Source: Salinispirillum sp049115955
GTDB lineage: Bacteria > Pseudomonadota > Gammaproteobacteria > Pseudomonadales > Natronospirillaceae
Assembly: GCA_049115955.1 (NCBI GenBank)
Contig: JAGDZJ010000019.1
Coordinates: 62,001-126,000, forward strand
Length of the DNA stretch: 64,000 bases
Direction: 5' to 3'
In this document: positions 54,762-62,437 of the stretch, one piece after another
How positions within the stretch are numbered: position 1 is the stretch's first letter
Layout: each line of letters begins with the position of its first letter
Program-made: the position numbers and the translations under genes
The notes under the pieces: generated by a model
Database searches by the model: none
What the model saw: the letters and a program-made list of their open reading frames with translations, nothing else
What the model was told of the DNA's origin: nothing

Positions 54762-55310
54762 ATGATGCTATCTAAATTCGTTAACAAGCGGGGGCTTGTT
54801 GGCTCTGCCGCTGCGGTGGTGGTTCTTACCGGCGCGACCGTTCTTTTATACCCGGCACAGCGCTCTAATGGAGCTGACACAGCAACAGAAATGAGCATTA
54901 ACGCACTGTCTGAGCAACTCCCGGCGCGCCAAGTTACCATGTTCAGCGACCCAAACTGTGGTTGCTGTGGCAGTTGGGCCGAACACTTGGAGGCGCATGG
55001 TTACAAGGTGACGGTGACGCACACCGACGCCATGAACCAACTCAAAGATGAGCAGGGTATTCCACCCAACATGCGATCTTGCCATACGGCACTGATTGAT
55101 GGGTTGGTCGTAGAGGGGCACGTTCCCGTAACCGCCATTGAGAAATTCCTGACCAATCCCCTGCCCTTCGGCGACAAAACCGTCGGGCTCGCCGTACCCG
55201 GAATGCCGCTAGGCTCTCCCGGTATGGAAGTGGGTCGCTATCAGGATTTCGACGCGGTAGCTTTTACCATTGACGGCGAATCCGCCGTGGTTGGCGAATA
55301 CCGTTTTTAG
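54762..55310 (+). CDS. DUF411 (CopG-like) periplasmic metal-binding protein
   Basis: 182-residue protein with an N-terminal signal or anchor (about 10-32; GLVGSAAAVVVLTGATVLLY) and a DUF411 domain: SDPNCGCCGSWAEHLEAHG with Cys66, Cys68 and Cys69, RSCHTALIDGLVVEGHVP with Cys107 and His108, and AVPGMPLGSPGMEVG. In known members the Cys cluster binds Cu(I). The gene completes the cassette after the CueR-type promoter, giving periplasmic copper handling without a P-type ATPase in the same locus. Confidence 0.9.
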   Translation: MMLSKFVNKRGLVGSAAAVVVLTGATVLLYPAQRSNGADTATEMSINALSEQLPARQVTMFSDPNCGCCGSWAEHLEAHGYKVTVTHTDAMNQLKDEQGIPPNMRSCHTALIDGLVVEGHVPVTAIEKFLTNPLPFGDKTVGLAVPGMPLGSPGMEVGRYQDFDAVAFTIDGESAVVGEYRF

Positions 55311-55333
55311 TTACGCCGAGCGTTTCGGATAGA

Positions 55334-55362
55334 GCGCTGCCCTAGGTGACAAATGGCAGCGC
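55334..55362 (-). terminator. Hairpin at the convergent end of DUF411 and kinase genes
   Basis: GCGCTGCC pairs with GGCAGCGC around 13 bases; it overlaps the last codons of the minus-strand kinase. No T-run, so function is uncertain. Confidence 0.4.
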
Positions 55363-56556
55363 AACGCGAAACAGTGATCCTTCGTCCACATGACTCTCCA
55401 CCGTTAGCTGTCCGCCGTGTTTTTCAACAATGGCTTTGCTGACAGACAATCCCAATCCCGTCCCTTCGCCGACCTCTTTGGTGGTGTAGAAGGGATCAAA
55501 TATCTTGGTGAGTTCTGAGTGCTCCATACCGCAACCATTATCAATCACATCAACCTGCGCGTTCGTGTCGACACGATGCAGTTTCACCACCACCTGACCC
55601 TGGTCGTGTTTGATCGATTGCACGGCATTCATGACCAAATTAATAAACACCTGACCCAGTTTCGGTGCGATTGCCATCACGAACACAGGTTCTTCCGGCA
55701 ATTCGAATTGCAAATTAACGCGATTCTTAACGTTGCCCATCAGCAATTTTTCGATGGATAACAAAAGTTCGTTGAAGTCTGTCCGCACCAGCTTGTCTTC
55801 TTCAGGATGCGCATAAACCTTGAGGCTCTTCACGATTTCTCCGATACGATCGATGCCGTCTTCGATGTCGATCATGATCTTCGGTAAATCTTCTGAGAAA
55901 CGATCCATGGAATGCTCCGCTTCGACCTCCGTCACCGACACCCGCCGATCACTCACCGGCTCGGTAGACTGAGCGATGCATTTTAGCTTGGCAACATACT
56001 CCGTGAGTTTCGGAGCATACCCCGACAACATCTGTACATTGCTGATCACGTAGCCGATGGGATTGTTGATTTCGTGGGCAATACCCGCCGCGAGACGCCC
56101 CAATGACGCCATCTTGTCGGACTGCAACATGGAGCGTTGATAGGCGGTCTGCATCTTCCACGCTTGGGTATTGCGTAAAGCGTAACGAACACGCTGGATC
56201 AATAACGGGAAATTCATGGGCTTGGGAAAGAAATCCGTGGCGCCACTTTGGAAAGCGGCTTCAATCGACTGTAGGTCGTCGTTGCCGGTCATGATGATAA
56301 TAGGCGTGATCTCGTCCTTCAGCGTTTGACGAATGGCGGAGCACACGTCGTAGCCGGACCAGCCGGGCATGAACACGTCCAACAGCATCAAATCGGGCTT
56401 ACTGGTCTGAAACGCCTCATAGGCAAGTTCGCCGTTGGCGAACGGCTCGACGTCGAAACCTGCTTGAGTCAGCATTCGGCACAACAATGCTCTAAGGTTA
56501 GACTCGTCATCAACAACCGCTACCGTGTAGCGTGACTCAACTGTCATCCCCGGCAT
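55342..56556 (-). CDS. REC-HisKA-HATPase soluble sensor kinase
   Basis: 404-residue cytoplasmic protein with inverted order: N-terminal receiver (10-128; DDES at 16-19, acceptor Asp60 in LMLLDVFMP, PKPMNF), coiled linker, HisKA with His161 in GIAHEINNPIGYV and HATPase with GEGTGLGLSVSKAIVEKHGG near the end. No membrane segment, so it receives its signal by phosphotransfer to the receiver. The start has GAGGA about 8 bases ahead, formed by the last codons of the RpfG-like gene, which it follows directly. Likely acts together with that gene. Confidence 0.9.
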   Translation of the reverse strand: MPGMTVESRYTVAVVDDESNLRALLCRMLTQAGFDVEPFANGELAYEAFQTSKPDLMLLDVFMPGWSGYDVCSAIRQTLKDEITPIIIMTGNDDLQSIEAAFQSGATDFFPKPMNFPLLIQRVRYALRNTQAWKMQTAYQRSMLQSDKMASLGRLAAGIAHEINNPIGYVISNVQMLSGYAPKLTEYVAKLKCIAQSTEPVSDRRVSVTEVEAEHSMDRFSEDLPKIMIDIEDGIDRIGEIVKSLKVYAHPEEDKLVRTDFNELLLSIEKLLMGNVKNRVNLQFELPEEPVFVMAIAPKLGQVFINLVMNAVQSIKHDQGQVVVKLHRVDTNAQVDVIDNGCGMEHSELTKIFDPFYTTKEVGEGTGLGLSVSKAIVEKHGGQLTVESHVDEGSLFRVALPFVT

Positions 56557-57921
56557 CTATTCTTCCTCTATGGCGTCGGCGTAATCGTCTGACAGCGCGT
56601 CAACGCCTTCAGGCGTGTCTTCTGCCTGCACTTGAAGCACTTCGTCGTTGCCATCCTGGTAGTCGACCAGCTTTTGAATCGCATTTTTTGTCAAAATAGA
56701 ACCCTTCGGCAGCAGCAATAGACCTGCGGAATTGTACAGGTCGTTCACCAAGATCATGCCCGGTTCTAGCGCATCGACGGTCTTACCGTATTGTCTGGTC
56801 TCAAAGTGCGACAGCTCGTCGAGATCCAATTGCAAGAACACTTCGACCAGCTCAGGGTCGTAGCGATTATTCATACCTTGAAGCATTTGTTGTCGTCCTT
56901 TTTTAACTGCTCCAGCAAGCGTTAGCTCGCTGGAATAAACTACTTTGCAGAAGTCCCGCGCAATGGTTAATACTCGGGACTCGATGGGGATTTCGTCACC
57001 ACTTAAACCCAGCGGCCGGCCGCCGCCATTAAACCATTCATTCTGGCACCCAATAATGTGCGCCACCTCATCAAAATGCGTTGCAGGCGCCAGTATCGTT
57101 TGTGCGATTTGCGGGTGCCGGGCCAACTCATTTTTTTCCTGAACCGTCATGCGAAAGCGTGTGCGGCCTTTGTGCAGCAGCGCCGGGTCTACCCCCAACA
57201 GACCTAAATTAACCAGCAGCCCTGCCAGTCGTACCTGCTGCACTTGTGAATCTGCTAAGCCACACTTACTGGCCAAGAAAGAGGCCATGTACGATACATT
57301 TTTTAAGTAGTGCCCGTCAGCCACGGGGCTAACACTCAAAGCGTTAAATAGGACTCTGAGCGTGCCTTGATAGGCGTCTTCATTGCGATAATTGGATGCT
57401 CTTAGCGTTTTTATTGCCGCGCGCAATTGCTTGGTACGGTATTCTACTTGTTGTTCCAGAAGGTTCTTTTGTTGCCGTACCTTGCGATGTAAGCAGTCGT
57501 TTTCTGCCTTGATCCTATACGTTTCCATCCCATCCTTCACCGCCCCCAGCAACGCCTCATTCGACCACGGCTTCGATAGATAACGCTGCACATGACCATC
57601 ATTAATGGCGGCGACCGTTGAGGTAAGGTCGGTATACCCCGTCATAAGAATGCGGTAGGCATCGGGTTGGAGGCGAAGAGCTTGGGACAGAAATTCGGCA
57701 CCGGAGACACCGGGCATACGCATGTCGCTCAGAATCACGCTCACAGTATTGCTGCGCATGTATTCCAAAGCGTCTTTTGGATGCTCAAAGGTGACAACTT
57801 CTGCGTTAAGCGGCGCCAACAGGCGTTCCAATGCACCCAGCATCCTAGGTTCATCGTCGACACAGACGATCACGGGCTGCACGACCTCAATGCGGTGCGC
57901 AGTAGCTGTATTGTTCATCAT
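56557..57921 (-). CDS. Response regulator with degenerate HD-GYP domain (RpfG-like)
   Basis: 454-residue protein: receiver (14-135; acceptor Asp66 in SDMRMPGVSG, Lys117 in LSKPWS), a coiled segment (140-175), then an HD-GYP-type domain (about 185-380) followed by the GMILVNDLY...LLLPKGSILT tail of the family. The catalytic positions are changed: the HD pair reads VN at 237-238, the HHE position is CQNE (292-295), and GYP is GRP (301-303). c-di-GMP hydrolysis is therefore unlikely; a binding or scaffold role is inferred. ATG 57921 with GAGGG is preferred over the longer frame. Confidence 0.88.
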   Translation of the reverse strand: MMNNTATAHRIEVVQPVIVCVDDEPRMLGALERLLAPLNAEVVTFEHPKDALEYMRSNTVSVILSDMRMPGVSGAEFLSQALRLQPDAYRILMTGYTDLTSTVAAINDGHVQRYLSKPWSNEALLGAVKDGMETYRIKAENDCLHRKVRQQKNLLEQQVEYRTKQLRAAIKTLRASNYRNEDAYQGTLRVLFNALSVSPVADGHYLKNVSYMASFLASKCGLADSQVQQVRLAGLLVNLGLLGVDPALLHKGRTRFRMTVQEKNELARHPQIAQTILAPATHFDEVAHIIGCQNEWFNGGGRPLGLSGDEIPIESRVLTIARDFCKVVYSSELTLAGAVKKGRQQMLQGMNNRYDPELVEVFLQLDLDELSHFETRQYGKTVDALEPGMILVNDLYNSAGLLLLPKGSILTKNAIQKLVDYQDGNDEVLQVQAEDTPEGVDALSDDYADAIEEE

Positions 57922-57983
57922 AACGACCCTCAGCGGACTTGGTTCCTTCAAGCTGCTTTGTGACACAGAGCACAAAACCCATA

Positions 57984-58019
57984 GTCATTTTTGTCATTTA
58001 TGTCGCTTTTGTCTTTATG
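57984..58019 (+). repeat. Four tandem 9-bp GTC-headed repeats between divergent signalling genes
   Basis: GTCATTTTT, GTCATTTAT, GTCGCTTTT and GTCTTTATG follow each other without spacing at 57984, 57993, 58002 and 58011. The region lies between the divergent RpfG-like gene (start 57921) and the MerR-REC gene (start 58062). The 17-mer TATGTCGCTTTTGTCTT at 57999-58015 recurs exactly, in opposite orientation, upstream of the hybrid kinase at 62225-62241. Likely binding array of a direct-repeat-reading regulator. Confidence 0.75.
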
Positions 58020-58061
58020 GTACGTTAAACTTTTCTTAATAGGAAGTAAAGAGGACAGAAG

Positions 58062-58634
58062 ATGATAAAAACTTTGACACCGGGCGAAATCGCTCGCTTA
58101 TGCGATGTGCATCAACGCACGGTGAGCCGCTGGATTGCCAGCGGTAAGCTCAAGGGGCACCAGCTCCCCGGCAGGGGTGACTATCGTGTGCTCGAAACGG
58201 ACTTCTTTGACTTTGTAGAAGACCATGGCCTACCCATACAACTGCCCGGCACTGTCACTAAAACCATACTGGTTATTGATGACGAGGCACCGGTTCGAGC
58301 GGCTCTGCGCCGACTGTTTACGCAAGATGGCTACCACGTCGTCGAGGCAGAAGACAGCTTCACCGCCGGTGCTTTATTAGAACGTGAGCACCCGGCACTG
58401 ATTACTCTCGACTTGATGATGCCCGGCATTCGCGTTGAGCAGGTGTTCGAGTTCTTACAAGCGCAGTCGTATCGCGCCCGCATCCCGGTCATTGTTATTT
58501 CTGCGGCGCCTGATGCCACGCTGGAACAGGCCAAACGACTCGGCGCAGCAGACGTCATCAGTAAGCCTTTTAACAACCAAGAGCTGCTGGAGCGCATAGC
58601 CATGGTGCTGAACACGAGCGGGGTTGCGGTTTAG
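58062..58634 (+). CDS. Response regulator with N-terminal MerR/excisionase-type HTH and C-terminal receiver
   Basis: 190 residues. Residues 5-50 (LTPGEIARLCDVHQRTVSRWIASGKLKG...YRVLETDFFDFV) form a HTH_17 winged helix like MerR, BldC and Xis. Residues 67-186 are a receiver with DDE at 73-75, acceptor Asp117 in ITLDLMMPG and Lys in ISKPFNN. This is the reverse of the usual receiver-effector order. GAGG lies before the ATG. It is the only DNA-binding protein in the cluster and the natural candidate to read the 9-bp repeats directly upstream. Confidence 0.9.
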   Translation: MIKTLTPGEIARLCDVHQRTVSRWIASGKLKGHQLPGRGDYRVLETDFFDFVEDHGLPIQLPGTVTKTILVIDDEAPVRAALRRLFTQDGYHVVEAEDSFTAGALLEREHPALITLDLMMPGIRVEQVFEFLQAQSYRARIPVIVISAAPDATLEQAKRLGAADVISKPFNNQELLERIAMVLNTSGVAV

Positions 58635-59860
58635 ATACTGGCGAGTAATTCTTGCGTCCAGGCTCGAGCTTTCAAATAGTGCTGGTTCAAACTCGCAATC
58701 AACGTTCTGTTCTGTTGCGACAGTCCGGCGGCATCATAGGCTTCAACCAAACGCAGCAGCTTGCCATAGCCGCCGCCGCGCGACCGCAACGCCAACTCAA
58801 TGTCGCGACTGACTTTCAGATCGATCAGCATCGTGTGCAGCGACAATCCGAGTATTAAGGGCAACACCGAGAATAACCCCACACTGAACGCTGTATCGGC
58901 GTCCAGCTCCGGATTGCGATCGGCCAGGCGTCGGCAAAATGCGGCGCGCGTCAGTACATCTGGCAACAGCAGCCGAGCGCGATGCCCCATATCAGTGATC
59001 AGCAAGCTGGCGATCAATGTCTTCAAGTCCGTCAGACCCAGTCGGACCAATGCCTCAGACAAACTTTCAATTTTCCGAACAGAGCTGCCACTGGCGGAAT
59101 TCACCCGCTTTAATAGCAGGTAGGTCGCCTCGGGGAGCTGAGTCAGCCAAGACGATAAACGCTGCATGTCAGGCTGCTCTTGGTGCAGCTCCTGCATCAT
59201 TCGCAGCAACACTTGGCGATTCCCGCCACCCTGCCGACTGCCCGACTTGAGCGTCATCGGCTGTGCATAAAAATACCCTTGAAAGCGATCAAATCCGGCA
59301 CGATGACACAGTTCAAACATGGCTCGGTCGGCTACGCGGTGGGCGATAAATCCAATTTCCGGGTTCAGTGCCCGCAATAGCGTCAGCCGTGTCTCGCCAG
59401 CCTTCACATTGTCGGCCGCAATCTTGATGGTTTCAAAAGACGGCCAAGAATCCGAATTAGGCCAGTCTTCACAAAATAAAGAGAGTCGATATCCCGACTT
59501 GATCAACCATGGCAATGGCAGGTCGTCGGTCAAATCGCTGTGATTCACTTCCAGCACCAGCTTGGGGTCGGGTGGTGGCAGCAAGTCGGGGTCTTTCAGC
59601 CACGCCGAGGGCGCTTTAACATAAAGGTCGCGCTCACCCACCAGTTGGGCTAAGCCAATCTCATAGACCGCCAAGATCACCGCACTGGCGGTCGCATGCG
59701 TCGGACTGACAATCTCCGCGTGCTCCGCGCCAACCGAGTGCCTATACAGCAAGGCATCCGCTCGGTGGCGATATTCTCGGTCGCATAAAGGCTGTAACGC
59801 GATATGAGCACTGGCCATCGACGGCTTACCAAGCGCGGGGTCACTCGCTTTAGACATCAT
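58631..59860 (-). CDS. EAL-like / HDOD signalling protein (YuxH type)
   Basis: 409 residues. The N-terminal half (about 20-205) resembles a degenerate EAL domain: the usual EALLR start motif is DALLYR, and the later catalytic acidic residues are not recognisable, while LKAxxxD-like FETIKIAADNV and FDRFQGYFYAQPM are retained. The C-terminal half (about 215-400) is an HDOD domain. Such proteins usually lack phosphodiesterase activity and act by protein contact. Its ATG overlaps the hybrid kinase stop (ATGA), so it is the second gene of that operon; its end overlaps the convergent MerR-REC gene by 4 bases. Confidence 0.85.
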   Translation of the reverse strand: MMSKASDPALGKPSMASAHIALQPLCDREYRHRADALLYRHSVGAEHAEIVSPTHATASAVILAVYEIGLAQLVGERDLYVKAPSAWLKDPDLLPPPDPKLVLEVNHSDLTDDLPLPWLIKSGYRLSLFCEDWPNSDSWPSFETIKIAADNVKAGETRLTLLRALNPEIGFIAHRVADRAMFELCHRAGFDRFQGYFYAQPMTLKSGSRQGGGNRQVLLRMMQELHQEQPDMQRLSSWLTQLPEATYLLLKRVNSASGSSVRKIESLSEALVRLGLTDLKTLIASLLITDMGHRARLLLPDVLTRAAFCRRLADRNPELDADTAFSVGLFSVLPLILGLSLHTMLIDLKVSRDIELALRSRGGGYGKLLRLVEAYDAAGLSQQNRTLIASLNQHYLKARAWTQELLASI

Positions 59861-62115
59861 ACGTACCCCTCAAGATGCGCCAGCAACAGCTCTCGCGTAT
59901 CAGGGTAAAGCGCCTCGAAGCCATGCCAGGCTTGCGCCACTTCAAGCGCCTGCTTAGACTTCGCTGCCTGCTCCAGTGCAAACACGGCATCGCCCAGCGG
60001 TAACGCACCAAAGGTGCGTAACATGGCTTTAAGGCTGTGCGCGCGCCGCTGGAAGGTCTCCCAATCGCGCTGCTCTCTGGCACTCATTAGGTCACCCACT
60101 GTTTCGTGTAAACTCGCCAGAAAGGGCTCAAGAATCGACAGCAACACGCCCTCTTCGCCGCCCACCATCGCCAATGCTCTGTCCCAGTCTACCAGCGTCG
60201 GCTGTATTTCTTCAGACAGGCGCAAATTCAAAGATTTATCGTGCGTCATCGATGATGAGAAGTCCGGCAAATAGCGCCGAATAATGGCGTACAGCTGTTC
60301 TGGCCGATAGGGTTTTGCAAGATAGCCGTTCATGCCCACCGCTCGGTAGGTAGCAGGGTCGCGAAATTGTGCACTGGCCGTCAAAGCAATAATGGGAACT
60401 TTCGCCACACCCTTGGGATAGTCTAGGCTGCGTATGCGCCGCGTGGCTTCATAACCATCCATGTGCGGCATCATGATGTCCATAAAAACCAGATCAACCG
60501 CGTGCTTCTCCAACAGCGCCAGCGCTTCGTCACCCGAGCGAGCTTTGAGTACCGTAATGCCCAACGTATTGAGCTGTATTTCACTGAGCTGCAGGTTCAG
60601 CTCGGTGTCATCCACGACCAGTACGGTGGGTGCTACGTTCTCTTCCGGGCTCACCTCTGTTCTGTGGCGAAACATCATGGTCTGGTAGAGATTAATCAGC
60701 GTTAACGGCGTCAGCAGTGAACGGTACTCTTTGCGTTCGTCATTCGGTGAGTTAATGAGCCACACGACACGCTCGGCCAGTTCGGTGGCAGAAAGGTCGG
60801 CCTGTTCCGCGATGCCTTCTAACGTGGTCTGTGCATCCAGACCCTTAAGCGAAGAATGAATAAACAACCAATCCGGCATCGAGCCACATTGACGCAATTG
60901 AAACAGCGCTTCCGGCCCACTGGTCACGCAGTAGGGTTTCACACCAAAGTACTCGAGGTAGTGGCAAACCGTGTTGGCACGATCAGCAACATCATCGATC
61001 ACCATCACCCGGCCACCTTCGAAACAATTTCGATAATCGGCATGCAGCGGGTCTGACGTGTCTTCGTAGGGAATCGTCAACCTGAATGTCGCGCCCTTGT
61101 CTGGTTCGCTGACCAGATCAACCACCCCACCCATCAATTCCGTGAGCTGCTTAACGATACTCAGGCCAAGCCCCATACCGTCTTGATTAAACTGATCTTC
61201 ATTGCGCGCCTGCACAAAGGGGTCGAAGAGTTGTTCCTGGCGCGATGCTTCAATACCCAAGCCCGTATCAGTCACTAATATTTCCAAGCGACGGGCAGAC
61301 AGGTCGGCGCAGACGGTCAATTGAACGCGGCCATTGGTCGTGAACTTTATGGCGTTACTGATGAGGTTGTGCACAATTTGCAAAAGCCGTTCAGCATCTA
61401 ACAGCATCGCCGCGGGCAGCGGTTTTACTAGATCGACCGCCAGCTCCAACTGTTTGTCGGCTGCCGGGCCACGCCAAGGCGCAATCGCCTGCCCCACCCA
61501 CTCTAAAAGATTGGTGGCCGTGGGCACCAGTGTCATGCGCTTGGCTTGCAAGCGAGAGAAGTCCAGCAGTTGATTGATCAGCCCTTGCAGCCGCTCGGCC
61601 TCATTCTTCACCACCGGCAACTGCCGAATGACATTGGAACCCGGCTTATCGACCAGCTCCAAAAAGCCCAAGATACTGTTTAACGGCGCCCGCAGGTCGT
61701 GACTGACCGATGACAACAACCAGCTTTCAATGTAGGCCTGCCGCTGCGCCAGTTCCAACCGACCACGCAGTTGCCACTGGCTGGCGAGCAGCCGCCACAG
61801 CATCATGATGACAGCATCAGGCTCTGCCGCCATGCCGGAAACTACCAACCAGCCTGCCTCGTCGAGCGACCACGCCCACTGATCTTCGCCAATAGAAACC
61901 AAGACCGTCTCGGCCTCACTGATTTCAGGCGACAGCGGCGCATCGTAGCGTTCGCAGCCTGTTGCTAGGTCCTGCCAGTCCTCTGACGGACTCCACGAAC
62001 ATCGCTCGCTGAGCGAAACGTCTAGCCACACGGCGATGGCTTCATCACGCCACTCTGCGAAGCTGAGGCTGTTGGTAATGAGCTGGTTAATTGCTGTCCA
62101 TCGGTTATCGACCAT
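59857..62115 (-). CDS. Hybrid sensor kinase with pseudo-receiver, receiver and Hpt domain
   Basis: 752 residues from ATG 62115. No membrane helix. Order: N-terminal sensing region of unknown fold (1-120; DAGW, Trp-rich), HisKA with His139 in SSVSHDLRAPLNS, HATPase (Asn box NLISNAIKF, GMGLGLSIVKQL), a receiver-like domain (about 367-485) in which the expected Asp is His420 (LFIHSSL), a true receiver (about 497-615) with Asp546 in FMDIMMPHMDG, and Hpt with His693 in RRAHSLKAMLRTFGA. GAGGGGG before 62115 fixes the start over the longer frame at 62226. Phosphorelay output may reach the MerR-REC protein. Confidence 0.9.
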   Translation of the reverse strand: MVDNRWTAINQLITNSLSFAEWRDEAIAVWLDVSLSERCSWSPSEDWQDLATGCERYDAPLSPEISEAETVLVSIGEDQWAWSLDEAGWLVVSGMAAEPDAVIMMLWRLLASQWQLRGRLELAQRQAYIESWLLSSVSHDLRAPLNSILGFLELVDKPGSNVIRQLPVVKNEAERLQGLINQLLDFSRLQAKRMTLVPTATNLLEWVGQAIAPWRGPAADKQLELAVDLVKPLPAAMLLDAERLLQIVHNLISNAIKFTTNGRVQLTVCADLSARRLEILVTDTGLGIEASRQEQLFDPFVQARNEDQFNQDGMGLGLSIVKQLTELMGGVVDLVSEPDKGATFRLTIPYEDTSDPLHADYRNCFEGGRVMVIDDVADRANTVCHYLEYFGVKPYCVTSGPEALFQLRQCGSMPDWLFIHSSLKGLDAQTTLEGIAEQADLSATELAERVVWLINSPNDERKEYRSLLTPLTLINLYQTMMFRHRTEVSPEENVAPTVLVVDDTELNLQLSEIQLNTLGITVLKARSGDEALALLEKHAVDLVFMDIMMPHMDGYEATRRIRSLDYPKGVAKVPIIALTASAQFRDPATYRAVGMNGYLAKPYRPEQLYAIIRRYLPDFSSSMTHDKSLNLRLSEEIQPTLVDWDRALAMVGGEEGVLLSILEPFLASLHETVGDLMSAREQRDWETFQRRAHSLKAMLRTFGALPLGDAVFALEQAAKSKQALEVAQAWHGFEALYPDTRELLLAHLEGYV

Positions 62116-62202
62116 AGCGCCCCCTCTAAATAAACGACCCGTTGCAAAGACGATGTTTCCTTCATCGAAAGGCATGGGCCTAGTAGATTGCTGCGGACTT
62201 CG

Positions 62203-62241
62203 GATAAGGAATAATAGGACAACCAAGACAAAAGCGACATA
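62203..62241 (-). repeat. 9-bp repeat array upstream of the hybrid kinase
   Basis: Minus-strand GTCGCTTTT (62238-62230), GTCTTGGTT (62229-62221), GTCCTATTA (62220-62212) and a decayed TTCCTTATC (62211-62203) again recur every 9 bp. It contains the 17-mer shared with 57999-58015. It lies about 90-125 bases before the kinase ATG and includes a -10-like TATTAT (minus strand, 62216-62211). The rest of the 62116-62437 spacer shows no gene or other repeat. Confidence 0.72.
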
Positions 62242-62437
62242 GTTTTTTGAAGTTGCGAAGGGTCTTTACAGTGTTTGAGGGAGAAAAATGAGGTTGAGAG
62301 GGTAACTGAGAGTCAGGAAACACCTATCCTTTCCGCTCATTTTTCGACCAATTAGAAATCATCGTCTAATCTGATGAAGTAGCCATGATCGGTAAAAACC
62401 CTTTTTAGGATCCAATTATCACGGAGTGACCGGCAAT

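Noticed and set aside
57984..58019. Tandem short repeats as a possible CRISPR or iteron origin
   Set aside because: The units are 9 bp and contiguous with no spacers, and only 3-4 copies occur next to promoters; no cas or rep gene is near. A regulatory array fits better.
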